DNA from: a virus
Virus record (IMG/VR): IMGVR_UViG_3300047560_000216
Span: 1-37,077 of that record
Reading direction: 5' to 3' (one strand)
Length of the DNA stretch: 37,077 bases
Below the pieces are notes generated by a model. That model saw only the letters and a list, made by a program, of their open reading frames with translations. It was not told the DNA's origin and did no database searches. Position 1 is the stretch's first letter; the number at the start of each line of letters is the position of its first letter. Made by a program: the position numbers and the translations under genes. This document shows positions 8,693 to 16,541 of this stretch, one piece after another.

Positions 8693-11125
8693 ATGGAAGA
8701 CGACGACAAGAAGGAAGGTCTCGAAGTCGAGATGGAAGACAACGAGGCTGACGTCGAAGAGAATGACGACGGCTCAGCTATCGTAACGCTGGACGAGCCA
8801 GACGAGGCAAAGAACGCCGAGTTCTATGCCAACCTCGCCGAGGACATGGAATCTTTTGACCGCATGACGATCTCGTCGCAGTTGCTGGAGTTCATTGAGC
8901 GCGACAAGGAAGCACGCTCTCTCCGCGACAAGCAATACGAAGAAGGCCTGCGCCGCACCGGCCTTGGTGATGACGCCCCCGGCGGCGCGAATTTCCAAGG
9001 TGCATCAAAAGTCGTGCACCCCATGCTCACCGAAGCATGCGTGGACTTCTCATCTCGCGTGATCAAGGAACTGTTCCCGGCCAATGGCCCGGTGAAAGAA
9101 TACATCCCCGGCGAGGTCACGCAGGAGAAGATGGAAAAGGCGCGCCGCAAGCAGCGCTTCATGAACTGGCAGCTCACGCAGCAAATGATCGAATACCGAT
9201 CAGAGCTGGAGCAGCTCACAACGCAGATCCCGCTTGGTGGCGCGCAATATATGAAGCTCATCTGGGATGAGCAGCGCAATCGCCCCACATCTCTCTTCAT
9301 CCCGATTGACGACGTTTATCTGCCTTACAGCGCGACAAGCTTCTACAGCGCAGAGCGCAAGACCCATGTGCAATACATCACGCGCATGGAGTTTGAGAAG
9401 CGCGTCGGCACTGGCATGTATCGCGACATCAATCTCACGGCGCCGCAAGAGCCTGATCTGACTGGCCCGCAGAAGGCCAACAACAAGATCGAAGGCAAAG
9501 AGCAGAACAGCTACAACGAAGATGGTCTGCGCACGGTGTTCGAGATTTATTGCTATCTCGACTTTGAAGATAACTTCGGTCTCGCACCATACATCGTGAC
9601 GATCGACCACACGACGAAAGAAGTGCTGTCGGTTTATCGCAACTGGGATCCAGACGACGAGAACCAAGAAGAGCTTGTTCACATCGTCGAGTTTCCCTTC
9701 GTGCCGTGGCGCGGTGCGTATCCGATCGGCCTGCCGCACATGATCGGCAGCTTGTCGGCTGCAGCGACTGGTGCGTTGCGTGCGTTGCTCGACAGCGCGC
9801 ACATCAACAACTTCCCCGGCATGCTGAAGCTGAAGGGCGGCTCGCGCGGCGGTCAGTCTGATCGCATTGAGCCGACACAGGTCACGGAAATTGAAGGCGG
9901 CGTTGGTGTTGATGACATCCGCAAGATCGCAATGCCTGTGCCGTTTAATCCGCCGAACCCTGTGCTGTTCTCGTTGCTTGGTTTTGTGACGGAAGCAGCG
10001 CGCGGCGTTGTTCGCACGACATACGAAAAGCTTCAAGATCAGAACCCGAATGTTCCTGTCGGCACGACGCTCGCGATGATCGAGCAGGGCATGACAGTGT
10101 TCTCGGCCATTCATGCTCGTTTGCATAACTCAATGCAAATGACGCTGAAGGTTCTGCATCGTTTAAACTCTAAGCACATCACCGATGAATACATCGAAAA
10201 GGTGTGCGGCGAAGAAATGTGCAAGGCCAAGGATTTCCAAGGCCCAATGGATGTGATCCCCGTATCAGATCCAAACATCTTCTCTGATGTTCAGCGCGCA
10301 GCGCAGATGCAGGCTGTCGTGCAGCGTGCGCAGGCTCGTCCTGATCTTTACGATGCTCGTGCAGTTGAAGAGCGCTTCTTGGAAGGGATGAAGATCCCAG
10401 ATTACAAGCCGCTGCTTGCCAAGAAGCCCGAGCCGATCGAACTCAATGCAGTGAATGAGAACCTTGCTCTAACGCTCGGCCGTCCTGTTGCTGCGTTCCC
10501 AATGCAAGATCATCTCGCGCATTTGCAGGTGCATCTTGATTATCTGCAGAGCCCGATCTTCGGCATGAACCCGCTGATTGGCCCGGTCTACATTCCCGGC
10601 GTGCTGCAGCACATCAAGGAGCACATGGCATATTGGTATTCGCTCTACATCTACGAGCAGACCAGCGCTGCTGTCGGCGTGCCTCTTGATGCATTCCTTG
10701 GCGGCAAGGATCACGACATGTCTGCAGAGCTTGATCGCACGCTGGCAATGGCATCGCAGCGCTTCATGCCTGACATTCAAGCATCGCTGCAGGGCATCCC
10801 GCCGATCATCCAACAGGCCATGCAGGTCATGTCCCAGATGGGTCCGAAGCAGCCTGTTGATCCCGCTGAAATCTTGCAGGCCGAGACACAGCGCAAGGCA
10901 GCTTATGATCAAGGTCGCTTGCAGATTGATCAGGCTCGCCTTGAGCGTGAAGCGCAGCTTGATCAGATCAAGCAGCAGGAGAAGCAAGCAGAGATTGCTG
11001 CTAAGGTGGCAATGAACCGCGAAGACAACCTTACTGCTAAGGAGCTTGCGGTCTTTAACGCCGAGGAAGGCCGCAGTGGCCGGTATACCACCGGGCACGG
11101 CATCAACCCTAACCCCCACCCGTGA
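8693..11125 (+). CDS. Portal protein
   Basis: This 810 aa protein is the dodecameric head vertex channel through which DNA is packaged. It begins three bases after the preceding stop. The N-terminus is very acidic (residues 1-50). The core shows portal-like segments: GANFQGASKVVHPMLTEACVDF, PFVPWRGAYPIGLPHMIGSL, LLDSAHINNFPGMLKLKGG, and NPNVPVGTTLAMIEQGMTVFSAIHARLHNSM. The C-terminal 110 residues are a long Gln/Glu/Lys coiled coil. Size and pattern match the large portals of podoviruses and related marine phages. Its place between the terminase and scaffold/capsid genes is as expected. Confidence 0.92.
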   Translation: MEDDDKKEGLEVEMEDNEADVEENDDGSAIVTLDEPDEAKNAEFYANLAEDMESFDRMTISSQLLEFIERDKEARSLRDKQYEEGLRRTGLGDDAPGGANFQGASKVVHPMLTEACVDFSSRVIKELFPANGPVKEYIPGEVTQEKMEKARRKQRFMNWQLTQQMIEYRSELEQLTTQIPLGGAQYMKLIWDEQRNRPTSLFIPIDDVYLPYSATSFYSAERKTHVQYITRMEFEKRVGTGMYRDINLTAPQEPDLTGPQKANNKIEGKEQNSYNEDGLRTVFEIYCYLDFEDNFGLAPYIVTIDHTTKEVLSVYRNWDPDDENQEELVHIVEFPFVPWRGAYPIGLPHMIGSLSAAATGALRALLDSAHINNFPGMLKLKGGSRGGQSDRIEPTQVTEIEGGVGVDDIRKIAMPVPFNPPNPVLFSLLGFVTEAARGVVRTTYEKLQDQNPNVPVGTTLAMIEQGMTVFSAIHARLHNSMQMTLKVLHRLNSKHITDEYIEKVCGEEMCKAKDFQGPMDVIPVSDPNIFSDVQRAAQMQAVVQRAQARPDLYDARAVEERFLEGMKIPDYKPLLAKKPEPIELNAVNENLALTLGRPVAAFPMQDHLAHLQVHLDYLQSPIFGMNPLIGPVYIPGVLQHIKEHMAYWYSLYIYEQTSAAVGVPLDAFLGGKDHDMSAELDRTLAMASQRFMPDIQASLQGIPPIIQQAMQVMSQMGPKQPVDPAEILQAETQRKAAYDQGRLQIDQARLEREAQLDQIKQQEKQAEIAAKVAMNREDNLTAKELAVFNAEEGRSGRYTTGHGINPNPHP

Positions 11126-11133
11126 GGTGACAC

Positions 11134-11331
11134 ATGGATAACAGCCTGCTCCCACAGCACAAGCGACTCGCGATGGGCATGCCCGTCAACAACGAGCCTG
11201 CTGGTGCGTCGAAGAACATGACCAATGACATGGTCAAGCCGCATAAGCCTTACGGTATCCACAAGAATATGTCTGGCACGAGCGATAAGCATGCACAGAG
11301 CAAGCTTTCCCGCTTTGATGGCCGGAAATAA
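11134..11331 (+). CDS. Small protein of unknown function after portal
   Basis: This 65 aa, basic, Met/Asn/Lys-rich protein begins MDNSLLPQHKRL. A GAGGTG ribosome-binding site lies about seven bases upstream, within the end of the portal gene. It has no membrane segment or recognisable domain. It fits tightly in the operon (8 bases after the portal stop, 6 bases before the next ATG). Small unstructured proteins of this kind often sit next to portal genes; its function is unknown. Confidence 0.65.
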   Translation: MDNSLLPQHKRLAMGMPVNNEPAGASKNMTNDMVKPHKPYGIHKNMSGTSDKHAQSKLSRFDGRK

Positions 11332-11337
11332 GTTCTT

Positions 11338-11565
11338 ATGTTGGAACTCGTTATCAAGCGTCTACTCGAGGAACAATCTCGAGTAGCGCATGAAAGCATG
11401 GAGCAGCCCGGCGACGGCTCATTATTTGAGTACGGGCGCAGGGCAGGGATCTACGCCGGTCTAGGTCGCGCACTTGCGATCATTGAGGAGACCTTGGCAC
11501 AGGGTGAAGAGGATGAAGAGCATGACAAACGTCGTCGTGTTAGCAGAGCAGTCTACGGAGAATAA
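11338..11565 (+). CDS. Small helical protein of unknown function
   Basis: This 75 aa protein (MLELVIKRLLEEQSRVAHESM...) is predicted to be mostly helical with an acidic C-terminus (GEEDEEHDKRRR). The region YGRRAGIYAGLGRALAIIEETL looks like a single amphipathic helix. It overlaps the GroES-like gene that follows. A perfect 9-bp inverted repeat lies inside its first 20 codons (see separate entry). Function unknown. Confidence 0.6.
   Translation: MLELVIKRLLEEQSRVAHESMEQPGDGSLFEYGRRAGIYAGLGRALAIIEETLAQGEEDEEHDKRRRVSRAVYGE
11362..11386 (+). repeat. Perfect 9-bp inverted repeat with 7-nt loop inside a gene
   Basis: CTACTCGAG at 11362-11370 is matched exactly by CTCGAGTAG at 11378-11386, separated by GAACAAT. 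It would form a stable hairpin in mRNA near the start of the gene at 11338. It lies inside coding sequence and has no following T-run. Confidence 0.85.
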
Positions 11566-11953
11566 GTATTTCCCGAACGTGAACCCCGGCGTGAAGCCTT
11601 TTGGCTCTCGCATTCTGGTTCAGATCCGCGCAGCAAAATCTGTCAGCGCAGGCGGGATTATCTTCACAGACAACACCAAAGACACCGAGCGCGACAACAC
11701 ACAGGTTGCGAAGGTGCTGGCTATTGGCCCGTTGGCCTATAAGAACCGCAACACCATGGAAGAATGGCCTGAAGGCGCTTGGTGCGCCGAAGGTCAGTAT
11801 GTCTTCGTGCCGAAATACGGCGGCGTGCGGTTTGAACGCAAAGTTCCAAAAGGCATCGAATCTTTTGATGAAGCCGTGCAGTTCGCCATCATTGACGACC
11901 TGAACGTCATCGGAGCCGTTGATGATCCCTTTGGTATTAAGTCGTTCGTCTAA
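11522..11953 (+). CDS. GroES-like co-chaperonin (Cpn10)
   Basis: The start at 11522 (MTNVVVL) has AGAGG nine bases upstream; ATGs at 11513 and 11474 are possible but poorly spaced. The 143 aa product has Cpn10 features: VKPFGSRILVQI (about residues 24-35), a mobile-loop-like SAGGIIF (42-48) that would contact GroEL, and QVAKVLAIGP (61-70) typical of the GroES beta-barrel. The C-terminal part ends IIDDLNVIGAV. Phage T4 gp31 is the known precedent for a phage GroES substitute needed to fold the capsid protein. Its place between portal and scaffold genes fits a role in capsid folding with host GroEL. No GroEL gene is in the window. Confidence 0.85.
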   Translation: MTNVVVLAEQSTENKYFPNVNPGVKPFGSRILVQIRAAKSVSAGGIIFTDNTKDTERDNTQVAKVLAIGPLAYKNRNTMEEWPEGAWCAEGQYVFVPKYGGVRFERKVPKGIESFDEAVQFAIIDDLNVIGAVDDPFGIKSFV

Positions 11954-11964
11954 AGGAGGCGGCC

Positions 11965-12900
11965 ATGAATAGCACTGAGAAAGCCCAACTGCAGGGCGAA
12001 GAAGAGCAGTACGAAATCATCGAAGGCGAGGCTCCGGCTGAAGAAGCTCTTGAGGCTGGGCAGCAGGAGCAGGAAGAGCAAGAAGACGAGCGCCTTTCTG
12101 AGGAGCTTTCCGCAGAGGAAGAGGCTCGCCGTGAGGCTAAGCGCAATGAGCGCCGCCGTCGCAAAGAAAACCAGCGCTATGCCCGCGACAAAACTCGTGA
12201 GGAAATGCAATGGCTTATGGATCAAAACCGTCTCTTGCAGCAGCGTCTGGAAGCAGTCGAGACCCATGCCATCACGGCGCAGAAGGGCAACCTTGATCAG
12301 AACTATCAGCAGGCCCTCTACGGCGTGCAGGCGGCTGAGCAGGCCCTTGCGAAGGCGATTGAGATTGGTGACGGCGCCCGCGTGCCTGAGCTGCTCCGCC
12401 AGCGCGATCAGGCCATGGCAAAGGCTGCTGAGATCAACCGTGCCAAGGCTGGCTTCGACGCCCCGCGTCAGCCAGTGCAGAGCAACGAAGTCACTGAGCG
12501 CGCACAGCGCTGGGCGGCTGATCATTCTTGGTTCAATGCCAATGGCACTGATCCAGACAGTATGATCGCCAAGGCTGTCGATGCGAGCCTGATGTCAGAA
12601 GGTTACGATCCCGCGACATCGCGCTATTGGAATGAGCTGGATCGTCGTCTTGCCGATCGTCTTCCACATCGCTTTGCAGATGATGACGATTCCGACTATA
12701 CTCCTCCACAACAGGGCCGTCGTGGCCCACCGGTTGGCGGTACTCGTGAGATAAGCGCCCCCGGCTCTAAGAAAGTTTATGTCAGCGCCGAGCGCGTGCA
12801 AGCGATGAAGGATGCTGGCTATTGGGATGACCCAGTGATGCGGCAGCGCATGTTGAAGCGCTACGCTGAAGTGGATCGTGAACTGAAATCTGCACGCTAA
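11965..12900 (+). CDS. Capsid scaffolding protein
   Basis: A strong AAAGGAGG site precedes the ATG at 11965. The 311 aa product is highly charged and helical: an acidic N-terminus (Glu/Gln-rich to about residue 60), a basic patch (NERRRRKENQRYARDK), a coiled coil (MDQNRLLQQRLEAVE), and a region WFNANGTDPDSMIAKAVDASL around 190, followed by a C-terminal helix (VQAMKDAGYWDDPVMRQRMLKRYAEVD). This composition and its place upstream of the capsid gene are typical of scaffolding proteins that template procapsid assembly. No protease domain is visible. Confidence 0.82.
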   Translation: MNSTEKAQLQGEEEQYEIIEGEAPAEEALEAGQQEQEEQEDERLSEELSAEEEARREAKRNERRRRKENQRYARDKTREEMQWLMDQNRLLQQRLEAVETHAITAQKGNLDQNYQQALYGVQAAEQALAKAIEIGDGARVPELLRQRDQAMAKAAEINRAKAGFDAPRQPVQSNEVTERAQRWAADHSWFNANGTDPDSMIAKAVDASLMSEGYDPATSRYWNELDRRLADRLPHRFADDDDSDYTPPQQGRRGPPVGGTREISAPGSKKVYVSAERVQAMKDAGYWDDPVMRQRMLKRYAEVDRELKSAR

Positions 12901-12913
12901 ATAGGAGCGAGCT

Positions 12914-13450
12914 ATGAACCTTGGTAATGATGATCGCCTCAAGAAAACCGTTGACACGGGACGTCGTAGCCGCGCGATGGACGATCGCAGCGTAACAGAG
13001 AGCAGAGAGCTTTCCGATGATGACCGCGTCCAGATGTTTCGAGATGCGTTTTATCAAAGCGCACTGCCTGATCTGCCGGAAATCCCCGGTTATCATGTGT
13101 GCTGGTTGACCACGACCAACCCTCGCGATCCTATTCAGGGCCGCTTCCGTCTCGGCTACGAGCCGGTGAAGCCCGAAGAGGTGCCGGGTTGGGAATACGC
13201 TTCGATCAAAACCGGCGAATATGCCGGCCTGATCGGTGTGAATGAGATGATCGCAGCTAAGCTACCCGATCGTCTCTACTACCGCCTGATGAGAGAGGCG
13301 CATCACGACGCGCCACTGCGTGAGGAAGAACGGATCACATCCGATATGGATTCAATGAGCGAACGCGCGCGTGGTTCAAAGAGCCGCATGATCGAGGAAG
13401 ACGGTATGTCTAGCTTGCGTGAAGCGCCGCCTGAACCTGAGTTCAGGTAA
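12914..13450 (+). CDS. Unknown protein between scaffold and capsid genes
   Basis: This 178 aa protein has an AGGAGCGA site upstream. A charged, probably disordered N-terminus (to about residue 40) is followed by a compact-looking region: LPEIPGYHVCWLTTTNPRDPIQGRF, then LGYEPVKPEEVPGWEYASIKTG and a hydrophobic segment. The C-terminus is charged and low in hydrophobics. I recall similar small proteins in the same place in other marine podovirus-like genomes, without an assigned role. A head-assembly or minor capsid role is an inference from position only. Confidence 0.65.
   Translation: MNLGNDDRLKKTVDTGRRSRAMDDRSVTESRELSDDDRVQMFRDAFYQSALPDLPEIPGYHVCWLTTTNPRDPIQGRFRLGYEPVKPEEVPGWEYASIKTGEYAGLIGVNEMIAAKLPDRLYYRLMREAHHDAPLREEERITSDMDSMSERARGSKSRMIEEDGMSSLREAPPEPEFR
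13430..13447 (+). other. Hairpin at the end of the gene at 12914
   Basis: CCTGAAC (13430-13436) and GTTCAGG (13441-13447) are perfectly complementary around a CTGA loop, immediately before the TAA at 13448. No T-tract follows, so it is more likely an RNA-processing or stability element, or chance, than a strong terminator. It separates this gene from the abundant decoration/capsid pair. Confidence 0.5.
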
Positions 13451-13476
13451 ACCTCACCTAGCAGAAGGAATCGAGA

Positions 13477-14034
13477 ATGTCCTCGACCAATGCTCCTTTC
13501 GGTATGCGTACGGCATATAGCCCGTCCGGCACTATCCGCGAAGTCGCTGGCACCATTGCCAGTGGCTACAATACCGACATCTACACGGGTCAGCCCGTGA
13601 AGATCGGCACGAATGGCACGATTGAAGTTGCTGCCGCTGGCGAACGCCTTATTGGCGCTTTCGCTGGTTGTCAGTATCTCCCCTCTGGTGCGCAGCGCCC
13701 TGTTGTCTCGCCTTCTTGGCCGGCTAACACTTCTGCCACGCAGATCGTGTGCTACTACACCTCGGACCCGTATCTCGTTTACGAGATTCAGGCCGATGGT
13801 CCTGTCTCGCAGGCAGAAGTGGGCCAGCAGGCTGATTTCACCAACGTCGCAAATTCCAATGGTCTCGGTTACTCGACCTGCACCATGGACGCTGCTACGT
13901 CGGCTGTTACGGCTGCTCAGCTCCGCGTCGTCGGCATCGCTACGGACATCAACAATGCCCCCGGTGATGCTTATACTGTCGTTCAGGTGCAGATCGCTCA
14001 GCACCAGTTCGTCGCTACCGAAAACCCGGTCTAA
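13477..14034 (+). CDS. Head decoration-like protein
   Basis: This 185 aa protein directly precedes the major capsid gene, with an AAGGAA site upstream. It is Gly/Ala/Thr-rich and beta-type, with no charged clusters. Features include NAPFGMRTAYSPSG at the N-terminus, GQPVKIGTNGTIEVAAAGERLIGAFAG (about 39-66) and a C-terminal VVGIATDINNAPGDAYTVVQVQIAQHQF. The turn-rich beta pattern and location fit capsid cementing/decoration proteins. No specific family is certain. Confidence 0.68.
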   Translation: MSSTNAPFGMRTAYSPSGTIREVAGTIASGYNTDIYTGQPVKIGTNGTIEVAAAGERLIGAFAGCQYLPSGAQRPVVSPSWPANTSATQIVCYYTSDPYLVYEIQADGPVSQAEVGQQADFTNVANSNGLGYSTCTMDAATSAVTAAQLRVVGIATDINNAPGDAYTVVQVQIAQHQFVATENPV

Positions 14035-14049
14035 TAGGGAGATCCGCAC

Positions 14050-14964
14050 ATGGCTACTCCTATGCGCAGTACGGACTTCCGTTCCATCGTCGAACCGATC
14101 CTCAATGAGGCGTTCGACGGCGTCTACGACCAGCGCGCAGACGAATGGAAGCAGGTTTTCCGTGAAGAACGCGGCATTCCGCGTAACTACCATGAAGAGC
14201 CCGTCCTCTTCGGCTTTGGCGCTGCGCCTGAGCTGCCCGATGGCACGGCTGTCACCTATCAGTCTGGTGGCGTGCTCTTCATCAAGCGTTACCAGTACAA
14301 GGTCTATGGCCTTGCCTTCGCTCTGACGAAGGTTCTTGTCGAAGACGGTGATCACATCCGTATCGGCCAGACCTACGCCAAGCATCTCGCCCAGTCGCTG
14401 GTCGAGACGAAGGAGACCAACGCTGCCAACGTCCTGAACCGCGCCTTCAACGGTGCGTATGCAGGCGGTGACGGCAAGTCTCTGGTGGCAACCGATCACC
14501 CGATCATCAACGGCACCTTCTCCAACCAGCTCTCGACCGCCGCTGCGCTGTCGCAGACCTCGCTGGAGCAGATCCTCATCCAGATCCGCAACGCTGTTGA
14601 CAACAACGGCAAGCGTATCCGTTTGAACCCGACGAAGCTCGTTGTGTCGCCTTCAAACGTCTTCCAAGCGGAAGTTCTTTTGAAGTCGGTTCTGCGCGCT
14701 GGCACTGGGAATAATGATATTAACCCGGTGAAAAGTATGGGTCTTTTGGATGGCGGTCAGGCTAACCTGTCGCGTCTGACCTCGACCACCGCTTGGTGGG
14801 TTGAGACGGATGCGCCGGAAGGCCTCAAGCTGATGATGCGCCGTCCGCTTGAAAAGAGCATGGAAGGCGACTTCGAAACCGACTCGATGCGCTTCAAGTC
14901 CACCGAGCGTTACGACATCGGCTGGACCGATCCTCGCGGCGTGTACGGAACTCCCGGCGTCTAG
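14050..14964 (+). CDS. Major capsid protein (Mu gpT-like/HK97-fold type)
   Basis: This 304 aa protein has a GGGAGA site upstream. Features typical of this capsid group are IVEPILNEAFDGVYDQ near the N-terminus, VYGLAFALTKVLVEDGDH (about 93-110), AKHLAQSLVETKETNAANVLNRAF, and the late motif LVATDHPIING (about 145-155). RIRLNPTKLVVSPSNVFQAEVLLKS (195-218) and a C-terminal RYDIGWTDPRGVYGTPG complete the pattern. It lies immediately after a decoration-like gene and before a hairpin, as expected for the most abundant late product. No N-terminal delta domain is apparent, consistent with the separate scaffold gene. Confidence 0.93.
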   Translation: MATPMRSTDFRSIVEPILNEAFDGVYDQRADEWKQVFREERGIPRNYHEEPVLFGFGAAPELPDGTAVTYQSGGVLFIKRYQYKVYGLAFALTKVLVEDGDHIRIGQTYAKHLAQSLVETKETNAANVLNRAFNGAYAGGDGKSLVATDHPIINGTFSNQLSTAAALSQTSLEQILIQIRNAVDNNGKRIRLNPTKLVVSPSNVFQAEVLLKSVLRAGTGNNDINPVKSMGLLDGGQANLSRLTSTTAWWVETDAPEGLKLMMRRPLEKSMEGDFETDSMRFKSTERYDIGWTDPRGVYGTPGV

Positions 14965-14992
14965 TTGACAATCCACTCGGATTAGTCCAGTG

Positions 14993-15026
14993 TGGCGGCG
15001 GAGAAATCTGCCGCCATAGGACTTTT
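14993..15026 (+). terminator. Putative rho-independent terminator after the capsid gene
   Basis: A 10-bp stem (14993-15002 with 15007-15016, one G-T pair) closes a GAAA tetraloop and is followed six bases later by TTTT. It starts 28 bases after the capsid stop codon. The T-run is short, so termination is probably partial, which would raise capsid mRNA relative to downstream genes. Confidence 0.72.
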
Positions 15027-15029
15027 AAG

Positions 15030-15734
15030 ATGCCAACAAAATGCAGCGTTTTTCATTGTAACCAGCCCAGCGTAGCCAAAGATCTTTGCGCCACTCATTA
15101 CAAGAGAATGCAGCGCCACGGATCTTTTGAGGAAACACGCCCACCTGATTGGGGTGCTCGCGAAAAACATCCTGCTTACAAAGCTTGGTGTGGTCTCCGT
15201 CGATATCATCGCAATGACATGCCGCTTCATTGGCGCGATGATTTCTGGGCTTTTGTTAAAGAAGTGCCCGAAAAACCTTCAAAACAATCTAGAGCGTTCA
15301 GACCTAATAAGGAAATACCATGGGGGCCCGATAATTTTTATTGGCAAGAATCTCGTGTTAGCGATGAATATAGAAAAGGGCGCGCCGCTTATATGCGGGA
15401 ATGGATGAGTAAAACACGGACAAATAACAAAGATTATTTCAAATCATCCGACCTCAAAAAACTCTACGGCATCAACCTCCAATGGTATGAGGCGCAACAT
15501 GCCAAGCAGGATGGAAGGTGCGCCATTTGCTGCGAGCCTGAGACCGCCCAGATCAGGGGCAAGACGCTATCTCTGGCTGTCGATCATTGCCACGAAACGG
15601 GAGAGATTAGGGGTCTCCTTTGCCGAGCTTGCAACAACGCGATTGGGGCTCTCAAGCATGACCAAAAGCTATTGCGGAAGGCCATAGATTACCTGCAAGA
15701 GCCCCCTACCAAACCCTTTGAAAATGGTGCATGA
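15030..15734 (+). CDS. HNH / endonuclease VII family nuclease, homing-type insertion
   Basis: This 234 aa protein has three parts. The N-terminus holds a possible zinc-binding set (C5, C10, C20, H23). The middle contains HPAYKAWCGLRRYHRND and GPDNFYW, resembling helper domains of phage homing nucleases. The C-terminus is an endonuclease VII domain: LKKLYGINLQWYEAQ (143-155), zinc knuckles C164-x2-C167 and C198-x2-C201, and the active-site D185-H186-C187-H188. It lies just after the capsid terminator, is more AT-rich than its neighbours and interrupts the structural cluster. These are signs of a mobile free-standing nuclease gene. A role in DNA debranching for packaging is the alternative. Confidence 0.88.
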   Translation: MPTKCSVFHCNQPSVAKDLCATHYKRMQRHGSFEETRPPDWGAREKHPAYKAWCGLRRYHRNDMPLHWRDDFWAFVKEVPEKPSKQSRAFRPNKEIPWGPDNFYWQESRVSDEYRKGRAAYMREWMSKTRTNNKDYFKSSDLKKLYGINLQWYEAQHAKQDGRCAICCEPETAQIRGKTLSLAVDHCHETGEIRGLLCRACNNAIGALKHDQKLLRKAIDYLQEPPTKPFENGA

Positions 15735-15777
15735 TGTGGTTCCCAACAACCGGTCATGCTTTTCAAGGAGAAGACCT

Positions 15778-16497
15778 ATGCCTCAATATTCCGACGATCT
15801 CTGGCTCGGCGCCGCAACTGGTCCGCAGTCACAAGGCTGGGCTGGCCCCGGCACCGTATTCGCAGGCGTTGGCCCGCTCGGCCGCACCTACATCTTCGAC
15901 GCTGTCCCCGCTGCTAAGTCTGCCACCGCTGTGTGCGCAGCTCAGGCTGCTGCAGGCGCTGGTGGTCTTACCATCAATGGCGCTTCTGCTTCTGGCGGCG
16001 TTGCTACCTTCGACTATGCGCGCTGCGTGAACGTCGATTCGTCCAGCTCTGCTAACACCACGCAGACCGTGACCATCACTGGCACGGATTACTGGGGTCA
16101 GGCTCAGACTGAAACGATTGCCATGGACGGCACCAATGCTGTCGCCGGCAAGAAGGCGTTTAAGACTGTCACTGGTGTGACTGTCAGCGCTGCAATCACC
16201 GGCACGATGACGATCGGCAACGAAGATATCTTCGGTCTTCCATATCGCGTGACCGATGCTGGCTATCTGTTCCGTCTCGGCTGGGCTGGCGCTCTTGCAA
16301 ACGACACGTCTGGCACCTTCGTGGCTGCTGATACGACGTCGCCTGCAACTGCAACGACTGGCGACGTGCGCGGCACGTTTGCTCCGTCTTCCGCTGCAAA
16401 CGGCACTCGTCGTCTTGTGATTGGCATTGCGCTCACTGGTTCGCAGGCTGGCCCGAATGCCACGCAGACGGCTGCTATCGGCGTCACCCCCGCCTAA
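15778..16497 (+). CDS. Structural protein with Ig/beta-type repeat, paralogue of 16542 gene
   Basis: The start at 15778 (MPQYSDDLW) has AAGGAG nine bases upstream; the in-frame ATG at 15718 would overlap the nuclease gene. The 239 aa product is rich in Gly, Ala, Thr and Ser with few charges. Its middle, VTITGTDYWGQAQTETI then KKAFKTVTGVTVSAAITG (about 96-145), aligns by eye with FTIIGTDQNNLPISEAV and LSFKTITEIATDAPSG in the next gene. This beta pattern is found in phage virion proteins with Ig-like domains. It lies between two hairpins, so it may be made at its own level. A minor head or neck role is an inference. Confidence 0.68.
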   Translation: MPQYSDDLWLGAATGPQSQGWAGPGTVFAGVGPLGRTYIFDAVPAAKSATAVCAAQAAAGAGGLTINGASASGGVATFDYARCVNVDSSSSANTTQTVTITGTDYWGQAQTETIAMDGTNAVAGKKAFKTVTGVTVSAAITGTMTIGNEDIFGLPYRVTDAGYLFRLGWAGALANDTSGTFVAADTTSPATATTGDVRGTFAPSSAANGTRRLVIGIALTGSQAGPNATQTAAIGVTPA

Positions 16498-16504
16498 TAA
16501 ATAA

Positions 16505-16522
16505 GGGGAGCTTCGGCTCCCC
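16505..16522 (+). terminator. Perfect 7-bp hairpin with TTCG loop between structural genes
   Basis: GGGGAGC (16505-16511) and GCTCCCC (16516-16522) close a TTCG tetraloop, seven bases after a double stop (TAATAA). What follows is TCCCCATT with no T-run, so it is either a weak terminator or an mRNA-stabilising 3' end. The ribosome-binding site of the next gene lies just beyond. Confidence 0.65.
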
Positions 16523-16541
16523 TCCCCATTAGGAGGACGAT

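Noticed and set aside
13303-14499. Long open frame on the minus strand (398 codons) opposite the capsid genes
   Set aside because: It lies opposite two well-supported genes, shows no recognisable domain, and arises from codon bias in GC-rich coding sequence. Similar minus-strand frames at 4327-5232 and 9200-10126 were rejected for the same reason.
14965-14993. TTGACA after the capsid stop, possible promoter -35 box
   Set aside because: At 17 bases downstream the hexamer is CAGTGT, which is not a convincing -10, and the hairpin starts there. Chance match.
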